DNA of 64,000 nt from contig OY987248.1 in assembly GCA_963920765.1 (NCBI GenBank), positions 15,596,539 through 15,660,538 of the forward strand. Direction: 5' to 3'. Every line of letters begins with the position of its first letter. The stretch's first letter is position 1. The notes beneath the pieces are model-generated. The model was not told the origin of the DNA, made no database searches, and saw only the letters and a list, made by a program, of their open reading frames with translations. The position numbers and the translations under genes were made by a program. Source of the DNA: Ulota crispa. Taxonomy: Eukaryota; Streptophyta; Bryopsida; Orthotrichales; Orthotrichaceae. Shown in pieces: positions 11,004 through 25,616 of the stretch.

Positions 11004-13654
11004 GACTTTCTACCAATACGTATGGGAGTTTTGGACTCATGAAAGTGAAAAGGAAAATCTAATTTGTAGGGGTCGTCTTAGTTTGTCCCATTTCTCCCTC
11101 CTCAAATCCCAATTCAAATCTATATCATGACATTGTTTGGTTGAAAAAATTCAAAGATTGACAACAAAAAGCATAATGAACATTTGATGAAAGGAACATT
11201 GTTGAAGCTTAGCTTTGCAACTACATTCTTGTTTCTTGTTGAATCCTACACTTGAAACAAACACTAGAAGAAAAACAAGAATAAATGCTTGATTCACAAC
11301 ACGTGCAAATGTCTTAAACAATTGTGATTGAATCATTTCAAAATCATTAGATAGTTGTTTAGAACATTTACATCTGTTATGACATTATTTTTTGTAGTGA
11401 AACTCCCTCTTGTACTTCTAAAAATTGTTGTTATATAGACATGTATAAGTAAACCAAGATATAAAACTTACTACTTAAAGCAAAGCTACAAGTTCCAGTT
11501 TTCAATATTCCAACTATTATGCTTTCTAAAAACATATAACTCCCTAATATTTAACTGGCCCTTGGAAATTCATTTTCGTAGCAGCTTTTTTTGCATCCTA
11601 CGTCATTCATCTTAAAGTTTGAATGCATTTGTGTGGACGCGAAGCCCAAATTGTGGCCTTCAATTGAAGCAGGTGCTTTGGAATGATCACCACAGGTGGC
11701 ATTCATGTACTGGTAGATTCTCTGTTTATTTTTCTGTTTTTTATTTTTTAAATTCACTGGCTTTGAGGTTGGTGAATAGGTGGTATAGTAACTGACTTCC
11801 TCCTGTACTGGATGGATGAGTCTATGAAATAGTAACATGTCTTTTCCGCTGGCTCTGCTTGAGTACCCATTTATTGAAGAAAAAGTCTCACAATTACATG
11901 GAAATTGGTTTGACGTGGGTACCACCACTTTCTAATAGTTGGCTGTGCCCTCAATCCCCAAGAGTGTGCAGCAGGTGTCCATAACGTGGATAATGAATGG
12001 TTTTAAATGCTTATTGGGATCATCCAAGTCTCATTACAGAACTATTTTTGTTTGTTTCAACCTATGTGACTGGTTTGATCATTGGATGCTGCTTGATATT
12101 TGTGCATGGCTTTGGATTAGTTCATGGTGAGGTAGAAAATATAAACAAATCTTGCATGAATGAAACTCTTAGTTGTGGAATCTTCTCAAACCTAAATTTA
12201 TTTTTCCTTCATATCTACGCACTTCACCTCCTTGCACTTTTGGAGGTTAAAATATCATGAATAGTGTATTTGATGCTTTTTAACCACCTTGTTAGGATAG
12301 CCAATTTTAGGGATGATTATAGCTTTAAGAGAAAGTTGTCATTTGTAAACTTATCAATTAGGGTTTAGATCAACAATTGGACATCTACCTAAATCTTAGT
12401 CCAAATTACAATATGACCAACACCAAGAGAAGAAGTTCTCATATTTTATACCCATTATGAAGCATATGTGATTCCCAGTTGACATATTTTTGTGTGTTGC
12501 TTGAAAATTGAATGATTGAGTATGGTCGAGTAAAGGCTACTTCATGTTTTGCATTGCGGCCTCCAGATCAATCAATAGCCATGTACCCCCTCATTACAAT
12601 GAATATCTAGTCTTTTATCAAATGCACTAGTGTATGTGAGGATTTACAATGAAATACCAAGCCTATCAATCAATGATATAAATAACATTAAAAGTGCTAC
12701 TAGTTGTTACAATACCAAAAATTTGTTGACAAAAAGGTGAAATTATGGAGATCTTTTCATAAATGTCCTAATGAAATGTATTTATCTAGTTTCTAAAAAA
12801 AACCAATTGAAGCTAAATTGTCATATATTTTGATTCCATCTTCAAAGTTAAAATGCCTCAACATGGAAAATCTTGAAATAAATAACAATGTAGGTTTTTA
12901 TTTATTTAATTTTTAAACCACTTATGGTACATGTTGTTTTTGGGTTTGTTTTGAAGTAGGTTATATAAAATATAGTTGAAGGATTGCTTGAATTTAAAAA
13001 GAGGTGAAAATCTCACACACAAAAAAGTAGTTATAATGAATTTCATTTTTTGTGATGTCTTTGACAACACCAAATGATGATGAATTGATATTTTGCATTA
13101 AAAAATTGTCATTGCTATTTCTAATCATAGATTTTCATGAATTCAAATTGTAGTCTTTGTTTCCAATCAACCATGCTGATACAATTTGACATTGATTTAC
13201 ACAATTTTTTGTTGTCTATTAAATGTAAAAATTTAGTTCCCTACTCTCTACAAAATGCATCATTCTAACACACAATTATACAAGATTTTTTGATCTTGGA
13301 AGTGAATCTCTTCATGTTTACAATATTCAATCAAATAATTTTTTTTCTTTTTATATCAATATATTTTAAATGAATGAAAATATTTTTTAGCTAGAGGAAT
13401 AGTAATTTGTAAACAAAATTCACAACATTTTCATAGTTGAATCTTTGTCAAAACATTTGCTATGCATTTATTGGTAGTACCCATTCTAGCTTAAAAACCA
13501 CCAGAGTAAATACGGTTGTATTTGATCAATTATCAACTTTGTACAGCCAAACCAAATCACATTTCTACAAATCACATTTCTACCATGGTGAAGATCACTT
13601 TTTTTTCCTACTTCAAAATGGATTGATGGACTTCTAAAATAAATTAGTGCCTTA
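11004..13654. other. AT-rich spacer without recognised gene
   Basis: No coding region is supported; the longest frame (125 codons, 11551-11928 minus) has no motif I know. Composition is slightly less AT-rich at 11600-12300. No inverted repeats with target duplications were seen. Confidence 0.5.
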
Positions 13655-14591
13655 ATCCCTAAAGGCCCAAGTGTCCCCTCGGGGACAAATGGACCTCAGG
13701 CATGTACCTGTGACTAAACCAATTTTTATAATTTTTCTGAAACTTTTCAAGATTGTGGGGAATTCAAAGATGTACGTGCATATCTAATTTTTTTTTTATT
13801 TTGACATTTATTGAAGAAGTTATGCATGAATTTTTGAACAACAGGGAAGTGTAGGCAGTCCGGGCATCCCAAAAAACTTCTTAAAAAATTTCATGTTTCA
13901 AAATTAAAAATCTGAAATTGATTCTTTAGATTTTTACAAATGTGGGAAGCTTTGAATCATTCAATTCTGATTTATGAGTGAGAAGTTTTGGTTTTCAGGT
14001 AGGTATGGGATTCCCAAACCTCCACTGTTTTTGCCCCTTGTAAAATTTGGTCCTTGAGTTTTTTTTTGACTATTTTTTTTCCAAGTTGTAGTAGATTAAG
14101 ATTCCTTGGTTTTCACCATTTGGATCAAAGTGATTCAAATCTCTAAATTTTACATAAATCCTCCAATTTTACCTAGTGTATATGCAAATTTCATGGCCTT
14201 ATGGCATTGCAAGATTTTACAAAGTATGATTAACACCTCCAATTCATTTGAAAATTCTCCCACACTTACCTACCTTAGTCTTTTACATGGGAAAAGTAAA
14301 CTTCATCTTTGCGTTGAGAAATTTTTTTGATATAAGAGAGGTCGAAGGCTTCTAAATGTTTTGGGCAGCAAGGAAAAAAACTTTTTTTCTGACTTCAGAT
14401 GTGAATATCTTACTCATTTACATTTAAAATGAGCTGATTTTTTTTTCCACTAGTACTAGCCATAGTCTAGGGCAAGATCCTATGGTTGAATTTTCCAAAA
14501 AAACATGTTTTCCTACCTTTCTACTCATTCCTCCAAAAATGGCAATTTTGAGTGACTTTCACATAAAAAAAGGGCTTGGGCCTTTAGGGGT
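13655..14591 (+). mobile_element. Family A element, copy 1, TTAA-flanked
   Basis: Ends ATCCCTAAAGGCCCAAG and CTTGGGCCTTTAGGGGT, 937 bp. TTAA spans the left junction (13652-13655) and the right junction (14591-14594). Near the left end the sequence GTGTCCCCTCGGGGAC forms a local palindrome shared by other copies. An uninterrupted TTAA at 14230-14233 is the position where copy A5 carries element D4. No frame of note. Confidence 0.87.
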
Positions 14592-14593
14592 TA

Positions 14594-16370
14594 AATCTCA
14601 CTAGTTGGTTTTGTTTACTTAAATTTTTTTAATATCAATGCTAAATCCATAAACAAATATAGTAACGCCCTACTTAAATCTCCTTTAGTCTTCCACAAAA
14701 ACCAAGCAAACCACTCACACAACTGTTTTGAAACATTGCTTTTGTTGATCATCCTTCACCTCAAATTGGATTCTTTTCCTCTTTAGTAAAACAACAAGTG
14801 CAAAAGGGTCACATGTCAAACTTGAGGTCTTAGCATGATTTTGAAATATATTGCAAAAAACACCTCGTTTCTAAAACTACATACCAAAAAACTCATTTAA
14901 AAAAACATGTATAAAATGAGTAGATGGGTGATTGAGATAATTCCACTTAAATCTAAGAGAAATTAAATATTGTTTGAAAAAGAATCTATCATTCACCTAA
15001 AACATATAGTGAGTATGATAGCACAAAATGATATTACATCCAATAAATTGAATTATCAATCATTTTAATTACATTCACTCACATTTATTAGAATGAAACA
15101 TTAGTATCATTTGGTTGCAATACTAGTCCCAAGTTACGTTCAATACATTAAACTAGTCACAATATTGGTTACACAATACAATAAAACATGTTTCATTTAC
15201 AAACATTAAAATAATAGAATTGTACATATAATATAGGTCATACCATATGAAGATAGTAATTTTAACACAGCTAGCCACATAACAACAAGTTACTCCACAT
15301 AGTGGAACACTAATATGTGTGCCCAAGGTGAATAGTGAGCACTTGCCTTTGAGACACAATATAGGCAAATTTTTGTTGAATTAAATGTATTGAAGGGTCT
15401 AGCTATGACAACATCCAAGTTTGGTCAACTTGATATTTTTTGCAATGGAGTCCATGCATCAATTCCTAAGCATGTTATGTGCAAAACAAACTTTTCAAAA
15501 GTCATAAATGTATGCAAAATAAATGTACAAAGTTTTTAAAGAGGGAATTTAAAAACTCCATTTGCATAAAATATTTCACAAGCCTTTCAAAGAGGCAAAA
15601 TTTTAATCTCAAAACATGTATCATGTACGAGTTATACAAACTAGTCAAAATCTATTAGCTAAATCAAAATCTATGAGCTAAGACAATTACCATAAACAAC
15701 AGGAGTATACATGGTTGAAAATGTACTACAAAGAAAACCTTATGTGTTGCTCTCAAGGAAATATTCATTATAGTTTTATTGGCATGTTTGACTATCATTT
15801 AGAATGATGCAATCATTTTACTCCTACCTTGAGACTCATTCTTCAATGACACCTTCAAGAACATGCTTATATTGTGCACCTATTCTTACCTTGTTCAAAT
15901 TTGTCACACATTGTCAGTCCAAATTTGCAAGGCCAAAAAAATAATTGATAAGTTCACAAAAGAGTTGGATGACACCATTCATCAAAAAGTCACCAAAAAC
16001 ACATTAGACATTTTTACAATGCTGCAACTCTAAAGTGTTCTACCCCACCTTATAACATTAGTGCAATTGAAGTACTTTTAAAGTGATTCTTTATCTTGTA
16101 TGTACAAAACATTGCAACCCTTTCAACAAACTTTTTGTGCATAATAATTCATTTGTTCATTGCAAAAAGCGTATTACCCTGAACATATTCGTCAAATCTT
16201 ATAGCAACTTGGTTTGGAAGCACATTCAAGTGCACACGTTGAAGGTAATGTTCACTTTTGTCTTTTACATAATATCCCAATAATTCAGTGTAAAGTGCAA
16301 ATCAAAAACTTTGGAAGGTTTTGGTGGTAATATGGTGTTCAAATTAAATCACTTTGAGCGCTCCTCCTTT
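14594..16370. other. AT-rich spacer with diffuse word repeats
   Basis: No gene. At about 15050-15240 words such as CTAGTCACAATATTGGTTAC and ACATTAGTATCATT recur in diverged form and resemble the block at 18470-19400. Confidence 0.4.
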
Positions 16371-16372
16371 TA

Positions 16373-16730
16373 ACTCTTAAAGACGGATGGATCATCCTGA
16401 CTTGCTCTGTATGTAGCATTTTACAATGTTTTGCAGTTGGGCATCAGTAATATTGTTTCAAAAAGTTGGAAAAGTCAATTGTACATGGTGCCCTCATGAA
16501 AATTGCAAAAAGGGCAGCTTGGGAGCTAGCACCGTGTTTCTAAATCTGATCATAATTTGGGTTATAAAAAGAAATGAATGCATCTCAAGAGGTAGTATTT
16601 TGTCTTCCATGATGGACCATGTGTTTATGGTCACTTTTAAAAAAATCAAATGAAAAATGACTTTTTCTGAATCGCACAATATTTTTTCAGAGCCTGAGGA
16701 CATTTTTTGTCCTCTTCGACGTTTAGGAGT
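16373..16730 (-). mobile_element. Family B element, copy 1, TTAA-flanked
   Basis: Ends ACTCTTAAAGACGGATGG and CGTTTAGGAGT, with TTAA at both junctions. The interior matches the reverse complement of B2 (32581-32930), for example GTGCCCTCATGAAAATTGCA and ATTTGGGTTA. Length is 358 bp. The small frames inside are not conserved. Confidence 0.84.
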
Positions 16731-16732
16731 TA

Positions 16733-19700
16733 AGATCCGTTTGATTGATTTAACCCAATACTCATGCAATTATTATTCACGTATAAAATATCAATTGCAT
16801 GTGCAATTGTAGGGAACCCCCATCTTTTAATCAACAAAAGTTAAAAACACATTTTCCTCAACTATTGCTTTTGTCTTTTGCAAGAGCTTAATAGAAATGT
16901 CAAATCTCCTAAAAAAATGCCTTTCACATGAATGTTCTTAGGTTGAGCATTATTTCTTTTTTCTAGAGTTTCAATTTTGCTACTAAGTTTTTGAGGTGCA
17001 AATAATTTTTGCAATACAAATCTTTTTTGATATCATGAGATTTTTTGGTTAAAGGGGCTTTGTTTGCATCAAAGTTTCTACAACTAAGGATTTTTAGCAT
17101 TGCGGATGTTTTTTTGACTAACAACAAATTAATGTAGTGCATGCAACTAATGAAATGGATATGTTTGCAACATGATGTCTTACTACCACAAAAAAGAGCA
17201 ATATAGGAAGTTGCACCTCTATGGCATTGGATTGTCCAAACCAAAAAACTATATGCATCAGCCTTCAGCAACTCAAACTTTGAAGTTAAATTAATTCAAA
17301 ACTTTAATTAATACACCAAATTTAATTCTTGACAAGACCTCTTAAAATCAAGCCTTCTAAACAATCACCTTGAGTAAAATGTCATTCCTAACAATTCATA
17401 GTAAGACGTCTTGTAGTTTAGTAACTCCATTTACTGCAACTCAAACCAAAGCTTTAATCCAAGTTGATTAAAGCTAACTAGGAAAAAAACAATTTAATTG
17501 AAGCAAGTAGTATTTTCCACCTTAAATGGAAAAATGTGATTATTGTGATCTTATCTCAATAGAACTTTAATATTGTTTCAAATTCATGACATGTAAAGGT
17601 ATGTTTGTTATATAAATGTTTTAGATACAATATGGCAATGAAATGACAAGAGTATTCCATTAAAAAAATTCACTTAATGATTTTTGTAGTTGTATTTCAA
17701 GGCTCAATGTGGTAGCATGCTCTGCAGGGTGCAACGATGTATAGATTGTAGATTTGCAATGCATTTAAGCAAATTATAGAGTCCAAGCAAAAAATATCTC
17801 CTTTTCAACTAATTTTTGGAATAGTGAGCATTCAAACTTGACAAAATCACACACCCAAATGGGAAGAAAGGGTAATATTGCATTCAATGTGGTGTCTTTG
17901 TGTAAATATTGTAAATCTTGCAGTGTATTCAAGCATATTGCAAATAAATACAAAAGTCTTATTACATTATTAATTATACAAGGGGCATTTGAAATTACTA
18001 GAACTACATAGAAAAATTTAGGCAAAGATGATTAAAGTTTAAGAAACACAAAAATCATTCAAAAAACACTAAACTTTATAAAGTAATAAACTAGACAACA
18101 AAAAGGTGGGATGGTTTGAAATGAAATAAATCTGCATTTATAGTCATTACGAGAGTCGTTAGCTTGCTCCATCACTAATAGAAAATGGCAACATAGGCAT
18201 TGAAATTTCCAATTATTTTCTAGGGATGTTCAAGCCTCAAAATGAATTTATTGCAATCCAATAATCATAATAAAATGACACACAATGAAGTGATGAGGTG
18301 ATTGTTGTAGTAGCAACAAAATTAACATTTAGATGATGATGATTGCTACTAAGCAACCATATTCAACCTAATATGTGAATTTTAATGGTTTTTATCTATG
18401 TTTGGTCTTCTCTTTGGCTTTCTCTTTGGCTTAATTCCAGTTCAAGCATGCCATTTGGACATCTTTTAGTGGATAATCACAACACAAGTCACAATACTAA
18501 GCACATCATAGAATGAAATATGTGTCTTGCATACAATGTCGTGGAACATTAGGCACAACACTAAAATATTGATTATAATATATGAGAATATCCAGTCATA
18601 TCATAGAGTAACGTTTCATTCTTAAATTGAATGGAGTAGAATATTAAGTACAATACTTGAACATCAGAGACAATATTACAGTATCAAGTTGAATGACAAA
18701 GTAGAATACCAAACTTGCATTTGATGAAGTAAAATATTAGATTGGATGTTGAAACATCAATCACAATTATTGTATATCAAAGTACTAAATCACATTATAA
18801 AGTCATCTCATGTCAAATACAATGAAATATCAAAATCTTGAAATACTGTTGTAATATTGGAGTGTCAAATTTTAGAGTAGAAAACTAATTTCACATTTAG
18901 CATAGAATATTAAATCACATTAATTTATTTTTAGTCACATTATTAAATGCAATGTATTAGTCTCGGGTGTAGTTCAAATTTTGTTACAATAATAGAGGAG
19001 CGGCTACATTACCAGAAATATCAATAGCTATATTGGTCACACAATATAGAGGAATTTTAATCATGATAATTATTGCATTGTACTCGAATAATGTAATCTA
19101 GGACAAAACAATGGATTTTTATTTAAGACCTCTTTCCACATAGTTAGCATTGCACATTAGTGACATGACATGGTAGAACATTAGTTACAACGTTATGATT
19201 TTTACAAATCAAATCATATTATACATTAAGATATTGACCTAATTACTAATCATTTTCCACAATAGTAGTCACATTCAATGCAACATGGACATTGATTTCA
19301 ATCACTTTGACATTATAGAAGATTAGTCACAATTTGTCCATTTAGTTTAAAGGAATAGTGGACACATTCAATATACTATATATTGCTCACATGCAAGGAA
19401 TTTATACATGAAAGATATTATTGAGTGGAAAATGTCAATTAGTCTAGTGTTTTGTGACTAAAGTCACTTTTAAAGTGAAAAGAACTTCTAACTACATTGA
19501 ATATTGCGTTTAGGTTGCCCTTGACTAATTTATTAACATTCTACACTACATAAATAGAGTCCTGGACAGAAAGTTGTAGTCCTTTATTTATAAAATACTC
19601 ACGCAATCAATACTTTACCAAATCTAAATCTAACTACATATTTGAAAGCTTAAAAAAAAATAGCAAGTTCTATAAAAGTTTGACACAAATGTAATTAAGA

Positions 19701-20428
19701 GAAGTATTAGAAAAAAAACAATCGAAAAAAAAGCCAGTTATGATTTAAATGCTTTTAAAATCACTACAAGTTTGTCAACCATTAGTCACCAATATATTCT
19801 CAATCTATTCTCAATGTTCAACAGGCTTGCGGTTTATGAGATACTTTCAAGTTCTAAAAGGTGGTTAGAAACCACAAAGATGTCTATTATGTTGATAAAA
19901 GTTGATAAATATGGCATACTCATTTGTGCAAAATTGCATTTGACATGGATTAAAAGTATAAAATAAGAATAATCTACTTTTTAGATTCTAAAACATTTTG
20001 TCCCCCTCAGCTAGCTTTTCAAATATGTAATCACTTTTGAATTTGATGAAGAATTAAATGTGTGAGAGGGGTTTTAAAAAGGACTACAACTTAATGTCCA
20101 AGACTCTATTTAGTGGTGATACAATAATCTTCATCAAAAATATTGCAATAAACAAATTTTACAAACGTTTGACCATAGCAACTAAACTTAGGGAAAAAAA
20201 TAGTGACATCCAAGTCATACCAATGTGAAATCCAAGTATTTAGAGAGTCGCATGCACCTCCAAATGGCCAAGTGATAATTCATGAGGTGACTTGCCAAGG
20301 TAAGGCAACCTAATTGTCAAGGTGACCTAAATGCAATATTCAGTGTAGATAAGACCAAGGTAATGCACTTCAATTTTAACAACATAAATTATTGAAGATA
20401 AATTATAAATGCACTTGTGATCAAATAT
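16733..20428. repeat. AT-rich spacer with a diffuse, decayed word array
   Basis: No gene is supported. From about 18470 to 19400 many diverged short phrases recur (ATTAGTCACAAT, GAACATTAG, AATATTAAATCACATTA). They give the look of an old tandem array in which the period is no longer clear. The rest shows nothing. Confidence 0.4.
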
Positions 20429-20739
20429 AGGGAATTTCTTGGATATCCCTATAGTTTGTCATATTTTCATAGATACCTATGCTTTTTCAAATATTTCACA
20501 AACATTGTTAGGATAAAAATTTTAGGCTTTTGTTTTGTTGTGCATGTCACTTCCTTCTCCCTTTGTGCACATACTACTTCATTCTCGTTATGCATGCCCA
20601 CAAGGGAAGAAGGGAAGTGACATGCACAATAAAACAAACATTTAACAATTTTGGTCCAAGGGTATTTGTGAAATTCTAAAAAAGCATGGGTATCTATGAA
20701 AATATGGCAAACTTCAGGGGTACCCATGAAAATTTCCCT
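20429..20739. mobile_element. Foldback element H, copy 1
   Basis: Terminal GGGAATTTCTTGGATATCCC pairs with the right end GGGTACCCATGAAAATTTCCC in reverse complement. The arms continue through CATATTTTCATAGATACC. The 9-bp flanks TCAAATATA and TTGAATATA agree at seven positions. Related to copies at 37688 and 59346. Non-coding. Confidence 0.84.
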
Positions 20740-23088
20740 TGAATATAAAGGTCTAATGTCAAATAATCACATTTTGTCATTATATTTGTATAATTGGATT
20801 TTTCATTGCACTATTCTATGTTTGTTAGTAAGTATTGAAACCTAAATTTTAATTCAATTTGAATATGGATTTAGGATTAGCACTTCTGTAAAGAAAACAA
20901 TTTTTCACTTTCTAATGTAAGCTTTGAGTTTTATGACTTATCCTCATTTGAAGTTGTTTTTGAAAGGTTAAATATTGCATTGAATGGTTTTGGTGTTGTC
21001 GTAAAATAGCTTTAGAAAACTATGCTTCACAATTATCAAAATGAACTCAATGACAAGTGGATGGATATGAAAAGCAAGTTTTGTTTGTACACGACATCTT
21101 CCATTCACTCATCATTCAAGATCTATATAAAGTTTTTTTTCTTCTTAAATTAGAGAGTCAATGTCCACAGTGCTGGATGACAAAAGGATGGTTTGAAAAC
21201 AACACTGCACTCTATTGAAACATATTGGATGGGATTTATTTTCTTTATCAGAAACCATTGAATCATAATTTGAATTGATCTTATTAGTTTGGAATGGTTG
21301 GTGATTTCACATGAAAAATGACTTTTGTATACTACTCAAAGAATCTTATAAAAAAATTCATGCCTCAAAAACATATGAACACTATGCCACAAACCTATAA
21401 AAAAAATGGCCATGAAACACTACAAATTATTTGCTTATATGTTTTTTACTTTTAATTTTTAAAATTAATCCTTAATTTCCAGTAAAATTTGGATTTGGCT
21501 TGCAATCGCCTTATGACAATCACTTAAAAACCAATGTTTGATTAGGATATGAAAATTTTATTCTTGATGAGATCATATGAGAGACCTCACTTTGGAGCTT
21601 GATACTATGTTTCTAATAATTACAAAAAGTGTATAAAAACAATAGAGATCTCGTTTGACTTCTAACCCTCTTTTTTTAAAGAAAAAAGCCAATCGGGGTC
21701 GATGATAGCCATTGACTCAAACAAAAAAAAGTTATACAAAACCGATTGCTATTTATGGAGAGGCACATTACAAAATATGACTATTCTAGTAACAACAAAG
21801 ATAAGAAACGTAAAAACCTATATTGGTTAAAAAATTTAAATTTGTCAAACTACACAATCTAATGCAGAAATTCAATCTTGTTCATTTAAAAAAAATCATA
21901 TTTTCACTATAAATTCTTTAAACTAAAAAAAACATCGACTTACAATTACCTTAGTAAAACAAATTATGTAAGTAATGATTGATTTACTCAGTTTAATCTT
22001 TGTCCAAGTATACAGTAATTTTGCCTCTGAGTACAATGTACTAATGCAATTGTAACTTTGATGAATTTATGCTTGTAATGCGTAGGGACCTAGCACCAAT
22101 ATTGAGTCAGTACAGTTTATACTTTAAAATTTCACGAATTTGTTTGAATTTTGTTCAAAAACTGCATAGTTTTATGCGTTGAAGTACAATTTTAACAACA
22201 AAGTTTCAAAACATGATAGTTGTATGAAATAAAGCATTATCGAGTATTTGTTCAAATTATCAAAAACATCATATTTGTTAAATTGGAAAAAGAGTACATT
22301 TTGGGTCTTTCAATTTAGCATATTACAAAAGAAAAAAACATACAATTTTTTGTACAATATTGTAGTCCCAATGATTGCCTACAAGAATTTCAAATAACTT
22401 TCAACTTTGAGCTATAGCTATGCCTACGTTTATCGTATGGAAAATCAATGTGGAGTACAAAGTGGTACCTCTATTTTTCCCAATTTAACGAATATGGTGT
22501 TCAAAGTAACATAGTCAAATTCTTTCAAGGTTACTATTTGTATAAGTAGTATAATTTACGCAAATTAAAGTATTTCCAGATGAATGAACGAATGCAAACA
22601 ATATTTTTATGGCATATTTTATTTCAACAACCACAACAACATCTACATCAACTTGTCCTTCAAATAATTGGTATTTTTTTAATATAAATGAGTGACTATA
22701 CATATATATATATACAATTTTTTTTTTTTTGTCTAAAATCAAATAAGTTTAAGTACTGTACAGTAAACACAAAATTTATCTCAAACCCATTTTATGGGCT
22801 TTGCGACCTACCAAACTCATGTTACCTATTATTATATCACCTTTATATAGAAGATCTATGGTTTATTCAACAAATAGAAAACAATACTGCAAAATCAAAT
22901 CCAACAAAATACAACAAATAAATAAAATGAGATGAAATCAATGCAATACAAAATTACTTGTTTCTTGAAAGTCTCAAATCCAAAGCAAATTAACATCTCT
23001 TAAAAAATGTCAAGATCTTGAAGAAGCTTCAAATCTAATGACATTGATAGTAGCTTCACATTAAGAGAATAGGTAGTTTTGGAGCCTT
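20740..23088. other. AT-rich spacer, no gene
   Basis: There is a short TA run near 22699-22714 followed by a T-run. No inverted-repeat element or coding region is supported. Confidence 0.4.
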
Positions 23089-23090
23089 TA

Positions 23091-23856
23091 ACCCTTGAGT
23101 GCCCATGCCATTTTTGCCAAAATTAGGGTTTTCGGAGACCGGCAACTTTGATGCATTGTATCTTAGTCAACTGGATGATCCACAAAAAGTGACCATTGAA
23201 AATAGTGGAACACCTACTTAGAAAAAGGTTTGCAAATTTTGGGAACAACTGATCGTGGGAAATGGGAGATTATAACATTTGATCAAACAACATGTGATGA
23301 CAAAATCTCATTTCTTGGTAGGTAATTGCTATTTGATGATTTTTACAAAATTCTATAAGCCCTTGATTCATCTTAAAATTTGTGAGCAGCAAGACTAGAT
23401 GTGAATGCACACACTTGTAAATTACCAAAAATTTCACTTCTTTTTATGTCAAGTTTTAGGGCTTCAAATGGCTATTGCACGGAAAACAATGACTAGTACA
23501 ATCGGTGACGGTTACCATAATAAGGATCTAGAACATGCTTGAACCCTTGCCAACAACTTTTTTGCTACCACAAAGCTTACACAAGGAAGCTTGCTAGGGA
23601 TATTGACCGGTTGCAACCTGTAAAATACTACTTGCCACCACGCCCATATTACATCGTACAATGTTTCACCAAATCAAATCTCTTGCAGCGCTTGTACAAC
23701 AATTTGGCTTTCCTCACCATTACTCCATTGACATGGACAACTTGAATGCTTTCATAATTGTACTTTGTAGCAAGACCAAAAAATTACATCCAGTGCCTCA
23801 AAACAAGGCTTTAAATCACGGGAGGCAATATATGGGGCACTCAGGCGCTCATGGGT
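23091..23856 (+). mobile_element. Family I element, TTAA-flanked
   Basis: Left end ACCCTTGAGTGCCCATGCC; right end GGGGCACTCAGGCGCTCAT then GGGT. TTAA spans both junctions. Length is 766 bp. A diverged inverted copy of its left part begins the window. The right TTAA is shared with the next element, A7. Confidence 0.8.
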
Positions 23857-23858
23857 TA

Positions 23859-25614
23859 ACACCTAAAGGACCTAGTGGCTATTCAACAACCACTTGAGAA
23901 CTTGGGTAGGGTCATATGGAGTTAATTTTTATTGGATGCTCTCAAAATTGTTACACTAGGTGCAAATATGTATCCCCAAGTGGAAATTTAATTGTTTCTC
24001 TAATCGTATGCCCGGTTCAAAATCTATATTGCCCAAATGAAATTGGGCAGCGTAGGCAACTTGGGGCATCTTTGGAGAATCTTTTGCTAAAAATCTCATC
24101 AACTTTTCAAATTTGGGAAGTATGTAACTAAAAAAACATGGTATACAATTGTCAAAAAATTATCTTTGAGCTCTCAAATCGCATTTTAAGAGGAGCCAAA
24201 ATTTGTCAATTATGTTTGGGCAATTTCTAGACAAATTTATTTTCTTCTAACTTTAGGCCCCATTATCTTTTAGTTTATAAATCCAAAGCTCTTGAAACTT
24301 TTTTTCACATATTCCATATGTCTGTCTCTAACTTTTATTGTTCAGATTTCAAATGAAAGACTTCCTTATTGCACAAGAAATCATGAAAGAACGAATAATA
24401 TATTGCCAATTCACTAAACCTCCTTGCATTGCAAGGTGATTCGGAATAAGCTAGTTTCTATATTGTTTCTAAAAAATTTCTTGAGTGAACCTAACATCAT
24501 ATACTTGTGAATAGTCCAAAAGCTCATTTTTGTGTAGACCAAAAACCTTACTCTAGGAAGGCTCAAAGTGGATGAGGCTATTTTGTGAGCGTAAAATGGT
24601 AAGCTTGTGTTTTGATTTAGTGAGCAAGAATCAATTTTAATCTCAAAATCAATGTCAAACTTGAAAGAAGTAACTTTTGTAAAAGATGAAAGTTTAAAAT
24701 GCACAATTATAGGGCTTAATGTACAGTACCTAGAACAAAACACACGTACTTTTTATTTCACACTAACATCTCTCCACTCACCTATCATTCTTTGTGATTA
24801 TAAATTTTTCCTATTTTACTCATACATTGTGACTAAGTTTGTACCTTTGAACATGATGTTATGATTAATTGGTGAAAATTTAGTTAAAAATAAAAATATC
24901 TACTTTACAAAATTTGGACATATCACAGGTCACATTAAGTTCTTTGTAGATCAAATTTTTGTTACCTAAGGGGGTTTGTTTAACATGGAAGATGTGTGTA
25001 TGGATGTTTCCTACATACTCATGCAATTAAATCTAAACAAATCATCACTAATGTTTTTCAATCAATTATCATGTAAAACCATGAATCTATTACAAAATAA
25101 TTCACCAAAAATGGGATTTAGGGTTTTTGGAACTAAAATTTGGTATGCTTATTTGGGATTGCATAAGAATTACAAAACTATGATGCAAAATAAGAAAATG
25201 CCAATCATAAGTTATATTATGCTAGTTCATTAACAAGCAAAACACGTGGTGCATATGTTTTTTTTCTGGATACTGTACATGGTTATAGGTGAAAGTGAAT
25301 ATTTTGACAAAAAATGTAGGCTCACGGCTCCCCGCTAACAAAATAGCATTCCCCGGCTCAAAGTCTGCTAACCTTGTTTTGCAGGAATAAAAAAAAGTTT
25401 TTATTCCTACTTCAAATGTTATAATTGTACAATCCGTGTGGTCAAATGGGCTGAATTTTTTTGCACACATTAACTTATCTATTTTACACACTTTTGTGTG
25501 GTTGAAATTGAGAAAAAAGGTTTTTTGTTTTTTTTTTTCAATTTTGGGCAATGCATTAAAATTTGGAAGTTTTTGAGATTTTTTCTCAAAAAACACCCTT
25601 GGTCCTTTAGGGCT
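23859..25614. mobile_element. Family A-type element A7, TTAA-flanked, abutting I and G1
   Basis: Ends ACACCTAAAGGACCTAG and CTTGGTCCTTTAGGGCT. It is separated from I by a single TA (inside one TTAA) and from G1 by a single TA at 25615-25616. At 1756 bp it is longer than other A copies, and I could not tell whether another insertion explains this. No transposase frame is present. Confidence 0.72.
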
Positions 25615-25616
25615 TA

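Noticed and set aside
11551-11928. 125-codon minus-strand frame in the spacer
   Set aside because: The first codon is not ATG, there is no domain, and the context is repeat-rich spacer.
13655-14591. Interstitial telomere array
   Set aside because: Only single CCCTAAA words at element tips are present, not tandem runs.
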